A DNA stretch of 11,688 nt. Origin: Lonsdalea britannica (lineage in GTDB: Bacteria; Pseudomonadota; Gammaproteobacteria; Enterobacterales; Enterobacteriaceae). The translations under genes and the position numbers were made by a program. Positions within the stretch are counted from its first letter, which is position 1. The number at the start of each line of letters is the position of its first letter. Positions 1-7,119 of this stretch are shown piece by piece. A model generated the notes under the pieces. That model searched no databases and was not told the DNA's origin. It saw only the letters and a list, made by a program, of their open reading frames with translations. The DNA lies in the NCBI RefSeq assembly GCF_946477055.1, contig NZ_CAMKXG010000097.1, positions 1 through 11,688 of the forward strand. The letters run 5' to 3'.

Positions 1-1334
1 TTGCCGATGGCGCCGATATTCAGGGGGGCTTTGCCGTTTTTGATAAACCAGTTGACGGCGTGCGCGCCGCTCACCATACCGACTTTCCACAGGGTTGGGT
101 GGCTATTGGCATAGGTAAACAGGCGCGTTGCGATCTGTTCGGCTTTCGGCGGCAGGCCTACGTCGACCATCTTGCGGCGATGTTTAAGGATCAGCTGCGC
201 CAGCGGAATTTTGACCGGGCAGACGCTATTGCAGGCGTAACACAACGAACAGGCGTAGGGCAGGTCTTTGAAATCGGCGTATCCGCCCAACAGGGGAGAG
301 AGTACGGCGCCGACCGGGCCGGGATAAATCGAACCATAGCCGTGACCGCCGATATGGCGATAAGCCGGGCAGGTATTCATACAGGCGCCGCAGCGGATGC
401 AGTGCAAAATATCGCGAAATTCCGAGCCGAGGACGGCTGACCGGCCATTATCGACCACCACCAAATGGAAGTCCTCGGGGCCATCGACGTTGTCCGCCTC
501 CCTCGGGCCCGTTAGCCAGGTGTTGTAGCCGGTCAACTGAGCGCCCACTGCGCTGCGGGCCAGCAGCGTAATCAGTACGTCCACTTCCTCGAATGTCGGC
601 GCGAGGCGCTCCATGCCCATCACTGCGATGTGCGTTTTCGGCAGCGTGGTACACAGCCGTGCGTTGCCTTCATTGCTGACCAAACATACTGACCCGGTTT
701 CAGCGACGGCGAAATTGCAGCCGGTAATGCCGATATCCGCGCTAAAAAATTGCGGCCGCATCTGCTCGCGAATAAATAGCGTCATCGCCTCCGGGGTGTC
801 GGAGCCGGTGTAGCCCAGCGTGTCATGCAGAATTTTGCGGATCTGATGGCGATCTCGGTGAATGGCGGGGACAACGACATGGGACGGGGCGTCGTGGGCG
901 AGCTGCAAAATGTATTCGCCCAGATCGGTTTCGATGACGGTTAACCCGGCGCCTTGAAGCGCGGCATTGAGACCGATCTCCTCGGTGACCATCGACTTGG
1001 ATTTGACGATCTTCTTCGCCTGCTTCTGTTTCGCGACCGTGAGAATATAGTCCGTCGCCTGCGCTTTGGTCGTGGCAAAATAGACGTGTCCGCCGTTTTT
1101 AGTCACATTTTCGGAGAGCTGATAGAGGTAGGCGTCCAGATTTTCGAGGACGTGTCGCCGAATTTGTTCCCCGCGGCTGCGCCACGACTCCCAGTGTCCG
1201 AGGTCGTCGACCATTTTTTGTCGGTTAGCGCCGATGCGCTCTTGAGCCATCGCCACTGCCTTGCGCATGACGCCGTCGTCAATCTGTTCGCGGATCCGTT
1301 CATGAAACGGGACGTCGCTGGTTTTTAGATACAT
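1..1334 (-). CDS. lutB: LutB/YkgF, iron-sulfur subunit of L-lactate oxidation complex (partial, 3' end outside window)
   Basis: Seen: an open minus-strand frame from the ATG at 1334 to the window edge, 444 codons. The C-terminal part carries two 4Fe-4S ferredoxin-type clusters, CIRCGACMNTCP (C312, C315, C318, C322) and CSLCYACNSVCP (C362, C365, C368, C372), preceded by a long LUD-type domain with ITGCNFAVAETGS. Known: the E. coli homologue YkgF is about 475 residues, so roughly 30 C-terminal residues are missing here. With LutA and LutC the protein oxidises L-lactate to pyruvate in the cytoplasm and passes on the electrons. The start is set by a GGAG 6 bases before ATG; this Shine-Dalgarno directly follows the lutA stop, so the two genes are cotranscribed and probably translationally coupled. 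Inference: lutC (ykgG) lies just beyond the left edge. Identity is secure; the substrate is by family only. Confidence 0.95.
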   Translation of the reverse strand, partial: MYLKTSDVPFHERIREQIDDGVMRKAVAMAQERIGANRQKMVDDLGHWESWRSRGEQIRRHVLENLDAYLYQLSENVTKNGGHVYFATTKAQATDYILTVAKQKQAKKIVKSKSMVTEEIGLNAALQGAGLTVIETDLGEYILQLAHDAPSHVVVPAIHRDRHQIRKILHDTLGYTGSDTPEAMTLFIREQMRPQFFSADIGITGCNFAVAETGSVCLVSNEGNARLCTTLPKTHIAVMGMERLAPTFEEVDVLITLLARSAVGAQLTGYNTWLTGPREADNVDGPEDFHLVVVDNGRSAVLGSEFRDILHCIRCGACMNTCPAYRHIGGHGYGSIYPGPVGAVLSPLLGGYADFKDLPYACSLCYACNSVCPVKIPLAQLILKHRRKMVDVGLPPKAEQIATRLFTYANSHPTLWKVGMVSGAHAVNWFIKNGKAPLNIGAIG

Positions 1335-1343
1335 GTTGGCTCC

Positions 1344-2063
1344 TTAGTGGCTCATCAGCACGTCGGCGATGTGCATCACCTTCACGGATTTGCCTTCGCG
1401 ATGGAGACGTCCGCCGATGTTGATCAGGCAGCTGACGTCGGCGCCGATGAGGTAATCAGGATTGGCTTCCATCATGTGACTGACCTTTTCTTTCACCATT
1501 TCGCCAGATATTTCCGCCATCTTGACGGAGAACGTGCCGCCAAAACCGCAGCAGGTTTCGGCCAGCGGAAACGGGACGATTTCCAATCCCTGGACATGCT
1601 CCAGCAACGTCATCGGTTCATGCTGAACGCCCAATTTGCGGAATAGGCTGCAGGAGGGGTGATAAACTGCCTTGCCCGGCAAGGCTGCGCCCACGTCCAC
1701 GACGTTGAGAGTATTCACGATGAAAGAGGTCAGGTCATAAATCCTGTCGGCGACCTTTGCCGCACGCTTCGCCCACTCAGGATCATCATTCAAATAATCG
1801 GGATAGCTTTTGATGGCGTAGGTGCAGGAGCCTGCCGGAGAAATAATGGGGTCGTCATTTTCTTCCAGCGCGGCAATCAGGTTTTTCATGCCGGGAATGG
1901 CGTCGGCGGTATATCCGGCATTTAACGCCGGTTGGCCGCAGCAGCCCTGTTTCTGTGGAAAGTGGACGGTACATCCCAGTTTTTCGAGTAGTAATACCGA
2001 GTTGCGCGCCATGTTTGATTTCAGCGCGTCACCAATACAGGTGACAAAAAAGTTCACATTCAC
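1344..2063 (-). CDS. lutA: LutA/YkgE, cysteine-rich CCG-domain subunit of L-lactate oxidation complex
   Basis: A 239-residue cytoplasmic protein that matches E. coli YkgE along its whole length from memory of that sequence (MNVNFFVTCIGDALKS at the start, KVMHIADVLMSH at the end). Two CCG (DUF224, heterodisulfide-reductase-type) repeats are visible: GCCGQP (C41, C42) with SPAGSC (C80), and YHPSC (C138) with ETCCGFGGTFS (C171, C172) and a late C212. In this family these cysteines bind an iron-sulfur cluster and serve electron transfer. The start codon is GTG, preceded by AGAGAGG at a 7-base spacing; no better ATG exists upstream. It is the first gene of a minus-strand operon, 9 bases ahead of lutB. 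The promoter should lie in the AT-rich part of the gap to its right, but I could not choose one convincingly. Function is by family; catalysis needs LutB and LutC. Confidence 0.95.
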   Translation of the reverse strand: MNVNFFVTCIGDALKSNMARNSVLLLEKLGCTVHFPQKQGCCGQPALNAGYTADAIPGMKNLIAALEENDDPIISPAGSCTYAIKSYPDYLNDDPEWAKRAAKVADRIYDLTSFIVNTLNVVDVGAALPGKAVYHPSCSLFRKLGVQHEPMTLLEHVQGLEIVPFPLAETCCGFGGTFSVKMAEISGEMVKEKVSHMMEANPDYLIGADVSCLINIGGRLHREGKSVKVMHIADVLMSH

Positions 2064-2420
2064 TTGCTTGCCTCTCTGTTATTTCTTTGCATGAGAAAAT
2101 CATGCGCCCGTGAGCGGGAAAATAGTGTGATAGGCGTTGTTATTTATTTCCGGATAACGGCACTGAACATGTCGAATTAATCCATTTTCGATGACTTATA
2201 GCGCCTGATAATATTTTTCTAAATAAATTATTGATTGCCGGAAAGATAATGAAGGGTAAGGCGATGTGGTCCCTTATTAATGTTTAGAAGACACGGAAGT
2301 ATAATGACACCTCCTTTTTTGTTTCGGTTTGTTACCGCTATTCATTGTCGACGTAATAAGGAATTGCCGTGGTGAATCCCCCTTTTAATATCATGACGCA
2401 TCGAAAATGTTGGCGTCGGT

Positions 2421-2435
2421 AGGCCAGACTGGCCT
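2421..2435. repeat. Perfect 15-base palindrome in the lutA-tmaR gap
   Basis: AGGCCAG-A-CTGGCCT is a perfect dyad of 7 + 1 + 7 bases. It is followed within 55 bases by three copies of the self-complementary hexamer TCGCGA (2444-2449, 2453-2458, 2483-2488). It is not followed by a T run, so it is not an intrinsic terminator. It could be an operator or a hairpin, but it is more than 270 bases from either flanking start codon. The role is unknown. Confidence 0.5.
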
Positions 2436-2710
2436 TGGGATTATCGCGACAATCGCGAGAGCGTCTGGAATCGGTCAGCGCTTCGCGAGGCGGAAGTCGG
2501 GGCACACAAGATCGCAGTGGCGGGCGTGCTGAGTCGCATAGACCCGCGTCGCTAAAATTGTACGAAGAGTGGTCGGTCGGCCGCCATGCAATGCCGTCCT
2601 GCGGCGAGCGGAGGGGAAAGCGGGTGAAAGAAAGTGAAAACAATGATAAAACAAGCTCATCTGTAATCGCCGTCGGCATCCGGCAGTGGCTGCAATCAGT
2701 CAATACCGAC

Positions 2711-2740
2711 TTGTCGTTAAGAACTGCTAACCTGTATGTT
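2711..2740 (+). promoter_or_regulatory. Candidate tmaR promoter
   Basis: TTGTCG (2711-2716) and TATGTT (2735-2740) are separated by 18 bases and lie about 57 bases before the tmaR start. An alternative extended -10, TGCTAACCT (2725-2733), overlaps it. Both boxes deviate from the sigma-70 consensus, so this is only a plausible site. Confidence 0.35.
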
Positions 2741-2796
2741 TAGCACGGGCGGTTTCCGCATCTTGAATCTTAATATGAGTTAAGTAAGGGTAGAAA

Positions 2797-3135
2797 ATGG
2801 ATAAGGGTAACAACAAACCGTGTTTCCAGGACGTATTGGCGTTTGTGCGTACATTCCGTCGTAAAAACAAGCTGCAGCGTGAAATCGCCGATAACGAAAA
2901 GAAAATTCGTGATAACCAGAAACGTGTGTTGCTGCTGGACAACCTGAGCGAATACATCAAACCGGGTATGTCGATTGATGATATTCAGAACATCATCGCC
3001 AACATGCGTAGCGACTATGAAGACCGTGTTGATGAATACATCATCAAAAACGCGGATCTGTCGAAAGAACGCCGTGAGCTGTCACGCAAAATTAAAGAAA
3101 TGGGTGAAATCAAATCGGCCGCTGAGACCAAATAA
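2797..3135 (+). CDS. tmaR: TmaR (YeeX, DUF496), polar localiser of PTS enzyme I
   Basis: A 112-residue, highly charged, almost entirely helical protein. [44 protein letters not shown] and YIIKNA are the same blocks as in E. coli YeeX/TmaR (109 residues). In E. coli TmaR clusters at a cell pole, recruits PTS enzyme I there and limits its activity, and depends on phosphorylation of Tyr72; the corresponding residue here is Tyr74 in SDYED. The heptad-like Leu/Ile/Lys/Glu pattern suggests coiled coil. The start is supported by AAGGG six bases before the ATG. It stands alone: its own possible promoter lies upstream and an intrinsic terminator follows 20 bases after the stop. In E. coli K-12 this gene sits elsewhere (the yeeA-sbmC region), so its placement between lut and comEC reflects a different gene order. 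Identity is firm; the localisation role is by homology. Confidence 0.95.
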   Translation: MDKGNNKPCFQDVLAFVRTFRRKNKLQREIADNEKKIRDNQKRVLLLDNLSEYIKPGMSIDDIQNIIANMRSDYEDRVDEYIIKNADLSKERRELSRKIKEMGEIKSAAETK

Positions 3136-3154
3136 CCCGTTTCATCACCTATCG

Positions 3155-3183
3155 AAAGGATCGCCTCGGCGATCCTTTTTTTT
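3155..3183 (+). terminator. Rho-independent terminator of tmaR
   Basis: A 10-bp stem AAAGGATCGC / GCGATCCTTT closes a CTCG tetraloop and runs into eight T residues (3176-3183). It starts 20 bases after the tmaR stop codon and should separate tmaR from comEC. Confidence 0.92.
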
Positions 3184-3305
3184 GGCCTGTGCTCACCACG
3201 ATCCCCTCTACATCACCTCACTGACCCTCTTTCTCCATTCAAACGTTGTTGCACGGCATTGCATGCCTGTTTGCGCAGTGGCTCGCGCTTCAACCACTGG
3301 CCGCT

Positions 3306-3333
3306 TTGATTTCATCACGATGAAAAATAGACT
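3306..3333 (+). promoter_or_regulatory. Candidate comEC promoter
   Basis: TTGATT (3306-3311) and TAGACT (3328-3333) are 16 bases apart, between the tmaR terminator and the comEC start. The match to sigma-70 boxes is moderate. A TTTCAT-CACG-ATGAAA palindrome occupies the spacer, which is where a repressor could act. This is inference. Confidence 0.3.
3310..3325. repeat. 16-base palindrome TTTCAT-CACG-ATGAAA upstream of comEC
   Basis: Two perfectly complementary 6-base arms flank CACG. Its place inside a possible promoter fits an operator, or it could form a small hairpin in a transcript started further upstream. It resembles half sites of the pectinolysis regulator KdgR (AATGAAA...TTTCATT), but the arms are in the opposite order, so I do not call it a KdgR box. 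Confidence 0.45.
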
Positions 3334-3396
3334 GTGTGAAGGGATAAAGACGCCGTCCGACGGGCGGGCTGAACGGTCAGGGAGTGCCGCTTTCCT

Positions 3397-5661
3397 ATGT
3401 CGCTGAATGTCATGGCGCTTGCGCTGATAAGCGGTATGTTGCCGCTGCTGTGGTTGCCGCAGATCCCGTCGACAAGCGTCTTGTTCGCCTTGCTGGCCGC
3501 GCTAATCCCGGCCTACCGTTACCTTCCCGGCACGCTGCGCCCCGGAGTCCTGGCGGGATTTGCGCTGGTGTGGGGATGTCACAACGCCGGACAGGCCGTC
3601 GGTCAGACGGTGGAGCTGACATCGCGTCCGGTGACGGCAGAGGTGGCGATCGCCAGCGTACGCTTTGGTGCGCAGCCGGAAGCGGCCCCGGTCGTACGTC
3701 TGATTCGGATCGATGAACGCTGGCTGTTTCCTCCGGTCGCGGTCAGGTTAAATTCAGGCGCGGCCCTGAACGCGTGGTGCGGCGGGCAACGCTGGCGTCT
3801 GCGGCTACAGCTGCGGCCCGTACACAGTCGGCTGAACGAAGGCGGATTCGACAGCCAGCGCTGGGCGCTGGCCCGCAGGCAAACGCTGACGGGAGCCGTT
3901 CAACACGCGACGGTGCTGGATGCGCGCTGCGGAGTTCGGCAGGACATCGTGACGACGGTGGAACGTCAGACTCAGCGCCTGCCGTGGCGTTCGATTCTGT
4001 TGGCGCTGACGCTTGGCGAGATGGCGACCGTAGACGACGACACTCAGGCCCTGTTGCGTCAGACTGGCACGATGCATCTGATGGCGATATCCGGGTTGCA
4101 CATCGCGCTGGCGGCGCTGTTGGGTTGGGGACTGGCGCGGGGCATGCAGAGCCTGTTTCCGGTGCATCGTATTGGCTATCGCTTTCCGTTGATCGTCGGG
4201 CTGTTCGCCGCCCTGAGCTATGTCTGGTTGGCGGGCGGCAATCCTCCGGCGGTCAGGGCCGGTCTGGCGTTGAGCGTGTGGACGTTGCTGCGACTCACGG
4301 GCGTCAGCTGTACGCCGTGGCAGGTCTGGCTTGGGTGTGTGGTTTTGATCCTGACCGGCGATCCGCTCAGCGTGTTATCGGACAGCTTCTGGTTATCGAG
4401 TTTCGCCGTGGCGGCGCTCATTTTCTGGTACCAGTGGGCGCCGCTACCGGCATGCTGTCTGCGGCCCAAACGCTGGGTATGGCTCCGCTGGTTGCATCTA
4501 CAGACGGGCATGACGCTCTTGCTGCTGCCGTTGCAGATTGTGTTGTTCCACGGCGTCAGTCTGACGTCTCTGCCTGCAAATCTATGGGCCGTGCCGCTGG
4601 TGTCATTTGTGACGACGCCGCTGGTGCTGGTTGCGCTGCTATTGTCTTTCGCGCCGGATGTTAGCGCCATTTTTTGGTGGTTGGCCGATCGATCGCTGAC
4701 GGCCGTATTCGCACCGCTGGCGGGGTTGCCCTCCGGCTGGTGGGCGTTAGGGGAGCGGGCATTGCCGTTTAGTCTGTCCGGGTGGCTGGCGGTGGCGATC
4801 TGGCGTTTTGCCTGGTGGCGCTATGCGCCTCTCAGCGTGATCAGTCTGCTGCTGATCCTGCTCCTTCGGCCAAAAGCGCCTGCGCCCCTGTGGCGGGTGG
4901 ATATGCTGGATGTCGGTCACGGGCTGGCCGTCGTCATCGAGCGTCACGGTAAAGCCGTGCTTTACGATACGGGGGCGAGCTGGGCGGGCGGCACTATGGC
5001 GAGCCGTGAAATTGTGCCCTACCTTCGATGGCGGGGGCTGGAACTGGAGCGGATTATCGTGAGCCACAGTCATCTGGACCACCGCGGAGGACTCATCGAA
5101 CTGCAGCGGCAGTTTCCTGCCGCTCAGGTGTACAGCCCGATGACGCAGAAGGGACATCAACCGTGTCTGCAAGGTCAGCAATGGCACTGGCAGGGATTAC
5201 GTTTCAGGGTGTTGTGGCCGCCGCGAGCTATCCACGATGCGGGAAACAATGACTCCTGTGTGGTCGCGGTCGATGACGGGCAGTTTCGAGTGCTGCTCAC
5301 CGGCGACGTTGAGGCCGAAACGGAAGCGATACTATTGCGTACTCAGCGGCTGGCGCTGGCGGCGGATATTTTGCAGGTGCCGCATCACGGCAGCGCGACC
5401 TCTTCGTCGTCGCCCTTTATTCGTGCGGTGGGGGCGAAGTGGTCGGCGTCGTCCAATTCCCGCTATAACCCGTGGCGGCTGCCGTCGGTGAAAGTGCGGC
5501 GACGCTATCGTCAGCTGGAGCACCCTTGGCACGACACGGCGACGTCCGGTCAATTCAGCGTGCGCTTTTTCTTCGAAGGCTGGCAGGTCTTTGGCTTTAG
5601 GGAGGACATCTCCCCGCGTTGGTATCATCGCCGTTTTGGCGTCAGTCCCGAGGCATCATGA
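3397..5661 (+). CDS. comEC: ComEC/Rec2-family DNA-uptake channel protein (YcaI)
   Basis: A 754-residue inner-membrane protein, the same length as E. coli YcaI, and the N terminus aligns with it (PLLWLPQIP against PLLILPQLP). Domains in order: two N-terminal membrane segments; a soluble OB-like part (about 50-190); the Competence domain with HLMAISGLHIA (227-237) and several hydrophobic helices to about 500; and a C-terminal metallo-beta-lactamase domain from about 503 with LDVGHG, the metal motif HxHxDH (H557, H559, D561, H562), TGD (D637) and PHHGS (H663, H664). In competent bacteria ComEC passes single-stranded DNA into the cytoplasm, and the C-terminal domain is thought to be the nuclease; in most enterobacteria the physiological role is unsettled. 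The ribosome binding site is poor: GGAG lies 12 bases before ATG. LDVGHG has His508 where E. coli has Gln. In E. coli ihfB precedes and msbA directly follows; here tmaR precedes and a foreign-looking gene intervenes. Confidence 0.95.
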   Translation: MSLNVMALALISGMLPLLWLPQIPSTSVLFALLAALIPAYRYLPGTLRPGVLAGFALVWGCHNAGQAVGQTVELTSRPVTAEVAIASVRFGAQPEAAPVVRLIRIDERWLFPPVAVRLNSGAALNAWCGGQRWRLRLQLRPVHSRLNEGGFDSQRWALARRQTLTGAVQHATVLDARCGVRQDIVTTVERQTQRLPWRSILLALTLGEMATVDDDTQALLRQTGTMHLMAISGLHIALAALLGWGLARGMQSLFPVHRIGYRFPLIVGLFAALSYVWLAGGNPPAVRAGLALSVWTLLRLTGVSCTPWQVWLGCVVLILTGDPLSVLSDSFWLSSFAVAALIFWYQWAPLPACCLRPKRWVWLRWLHLQTGMTLLLLPLQIVLFHGVSLTSLPANLWAVPLVSFVTTPLVLVALLLSFAPDVSAIFWWLADRSLTAVFAPLAGLPSGWWALGERALPFSLSGWLAVAIWRFAWWRYAPLSVISLLLILLLRPKAPAPLWRVDMLDVGHGLAVVIERHGKAVLYDTGASWAGGTMASREIVPYLRWRGLELERIIVSHSHLDHRGGLIELQRQFPAAQVYSPMTQKGHQPCLQGQQWHWQGLRFRVLWPPRAIHDAGNNDSCVVAVDDGQFRVLLTGDVEAETEAILLRTQRLALAADILQVPHHGSATSSSSPFIRAVGAKWSASSNSRYNPWRLPSVKVRRRYRQLEHPWHDTATSGQFSVRFFFEGWQVFGFREDISPRWYHRRFGVSPEAS

Positions 5662-5887
5662 ACGCGATGGTATTGCGAGGAGAGTCAAAGGTCGCCGACG
5701 TTAAGCGAATTGGACGCCATCTTCGTAGCAGGCGGGGTCGCGTGATGGGGGAGACCTGTTATTTGCCGGGAGCGGCGTGAAATGCCTGATCGAGGTCGAA
5801 AGGGAGGGATACACCAGGCGGTCAGGCGTCTCATCGTTATCCCTCTCGACGATCAAACCGGTCAACGAAACAGGCCTGCGCGAAGTT
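5662..5887. other. Gap between convergent comEC and phosphoesterase gene
   Basis: The 226 bases lie between the 3' ends of two convergent genes. I see no classic terminator with a T run on either strand. A 40-codon frame starts at 5658 in an ATGA overlap with the comEC stop and ends at 5780, but I do not recognise its product. An imperfect inverted repeat (5788-5811 and 5838-5854) is listed separately. Confidence 0.5.
5788..5854. repeat. Imperfect inverted repeat between comEC and phosphoesterase gene
   Basis: The left arm 5788-5811 and right arm 5838-5854 pair in three blocks (GATC, GTCGA and GAGGGATA), interrupted by short bulges in the left arm, around a loop of 26 bases. There is no T run on either side. 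It lies where a bidirectional terminator for the two convergent genes would be expected, but it could also be a worn repeat. The role is uncertain. Confidence 0.4.
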
Positions 5888-6727
5888 TTAAATTGTCACG
5901 GCTGCTTTAACCACACGATCGGTCGCTCGCGTTTCTAGCGTGTTGGTGTTAACCACCGTCTCTTCGCTCATCATATAGGTCAGGATGGAATGATCGTGGT
6001 TGATTTCTATCATGCGATAACCCAGATACTTTTTGCCCCAATTTCCTCCCACGTGTCCGTCGAAAATATAGGGAATGTTATTACGGGTCAGCACTTCATC
6101 GCGGTCGTGGTCATGCCCGTTAAATACCGCTTTAACGTTAGGATAGGCCGATAACGTTGAAGCGATGGTTTCGCATTGAATCGAGGCCTTAGCCGCGCCG
6201 ACCGGATTGATGTGCATAAAAATGAAAATGCCGTCTCGATCTTTTTGCTGCTCTAATTTTTCATTCAGCCATGACAGATCGGGGCATCGGTAGGTTCCCG
6301 TCAGGTCCGAGGTATCCATGAACAGGAACGCGTCGTTTCGTAATACCCGGCTGTGGTTGAAAGGCTGATGGAATTGCGCCACCCAGTCGGCTTCCGTCAC
6401 GCGATCGTGGTTCCCGCGGGTGACAAAATAGGGCATATCCAGACGGTCGAGGTGCGCGCGGGCAGGAGCAAGAAAACGCGGCTCGTTATGAATCAAATCG
6501 CCGTTGAACACCAGAAAATCAATGGGCTTTTTAGCGTTAAAGGCATTCACTTCGTCCACCATTCGGGTGAAGTTGTGATCGTATGCGGTATTTTCCTGTC
6601 CGTAATGTCCATCCGAGACAACCACAATGCGCGTTTTAGTTTTTGCCGAACGGGTGTTTTTTCCAATATGGCATCCGCTTAGCATGACCCCGGCCGAAAT
6701 AAATAAAAAATTCCGTCTGGTTAACAT
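5888..6727 (-). CDS. Predicted Tat-exported lipoprotein, calcineurin-like metallophosphoesterase
   Basis: A 279-residue protein with an N-terminal TRRNFLF twin-arginine motif (R4, R5), a short hydrophobic stretch and a textbook lipobox LSGC (C19). It is therefore predicted to be exported by Tat and lipid-anchored; His20 after the cysteine does not signal inner-membrane retention. The mature part has the full metal-ligand set of the calcineurin-like (PF00149) superfamily in order: DGH (D39, H41), GD (D77), GNHD (N106, H107), the H of MHINP (H172) and GHDH (H205, H207). It should be an active di-metal phosphomonoesterase or phosphodiesterase at the cell envelope; the substrate cannot be read from sequence. 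The start is supported by AGGAGG six bases upstream. It is a single gene, convergent with comEC and divergent from msbA, and its base composition looks lower in GC than its neighbours. It interrupts the comEC-msbA pair that is adjacent in E. coli, which suggests acquisition by transfer. Confidence 0.88.
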   Translation of the reverse strand: MLTRRNFLFISAGVMLSGCHIGKNTRSAKTKTRIVVVSDGHYGQENTAYDHNFTRMVDEVNAFNAKKPIDFLVFNGDLIHNEPRFLAPARAHLDRLDMPYFVTRGNHDRVTEADWVAQFHQPFNHSRVLRNDAFLFMDTSDLTGTYRCPDLSWLNEKLEQQKDRDGIFIFMHINPVGAAKASIQCETIASTLSAYPNVKAVFNGHDHDRDEVLTRNNIPYIFDGHVGGNWGKKYLGYRMIEINHDHSILTYMMSEETVVNTNTLETRATDRVVKAAVTI

Positions 6728-7119
6728 ATTTCCTCCTGAATATTATTATCGCGAAAATAAAATCGGCATCAGCGTCTTTCATGAGCGTGGATTATTCATG
6801 GCTCGCGATGACGTCATTAAAATCACTCTACAAATCCAATGTTTCTGAAATATGGCGGGCGTTGTCTTATCGTGCGGGGAAATAGCGTGCGCGATGCTTT
6901 TGCCGGGCAGAAAGAATATTAAACGAAGCGCTAATACCGCGTGGAACCACACAGGAGGTGAAGGAAAGTTCGTCGAGGTCGGGTAACGACACGCCGTGCT
7001 TACACGTAAATGCACTGATGCGGCATTTCCACATATCGCCCTGATTCCCCTTTGGTCTTTCTCACGGGGCCATGAATGGGTAATATAGGCGGCTATTTCT
7101 ATAGGCTCAGGTTTATTGC
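6728..7119. other. Divergent intergenic region between phosphoesterase gene and msbA
   Basis: The 392 bases should contain the promoters of two divergent genes. On the plus strand TAATAT (7081-7086) is a reasonable -10 box for msbA, 33 bases before its start, but no good -35 box stands 17 bases upstream. On the minus strand AT-rich sequence at 6740-6765 could hold the phosphoesterase promoter. A 10-base palindrome ATGACGTCAT lies at 6808-6817. No further gene is supported. Confidence 0.5.

Larger units (their letters stand above)
2064..2796. other. Intergenic region between lutA and tmaR, no supported gene
   Basis: This 733-base stretch separates the divergent lutA and tmaR. The left part (about 2080-2340) is AT-rich and probably holds the minus-strand lutA promoter; a TATAAT sits on the plus strand at 2300-2305, but without a convincing -35 box. 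The right part (about 2400-2650) is GC-richer and contains palindromes listed separately. Open frames of 102 codons (2435-2743, plus) and 121 codons (2338-2703, minus) overlap each other here. Neither has a good ribosome binding site, and both read as low-information arginine- and serine-rich sequence with no family I recognise, so I do not call them genes. No tRNA or transposase remnant was seen. Confidence 0.6.

Noticed and set aside
2120..2145. CRP site upstream of lutA (TGTGATAGGCG...)
   Set aside because: Only one TGTGA half is present; the second half at the required spacing does not read TCACA.
3310..3325. KdgR operator upstream of comEC
   Set aside because: The arms are TTTCAT then ATGAAA, the reverse of the KdgR order AATGAAA then TTTCATT.
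3774..4664. 296-codon plus-strand frame inside comEC
   Set aside because: Alternative frame of a full-length, confidently identified gene; low-complexity alanine/arginine/glycine-rich translation.
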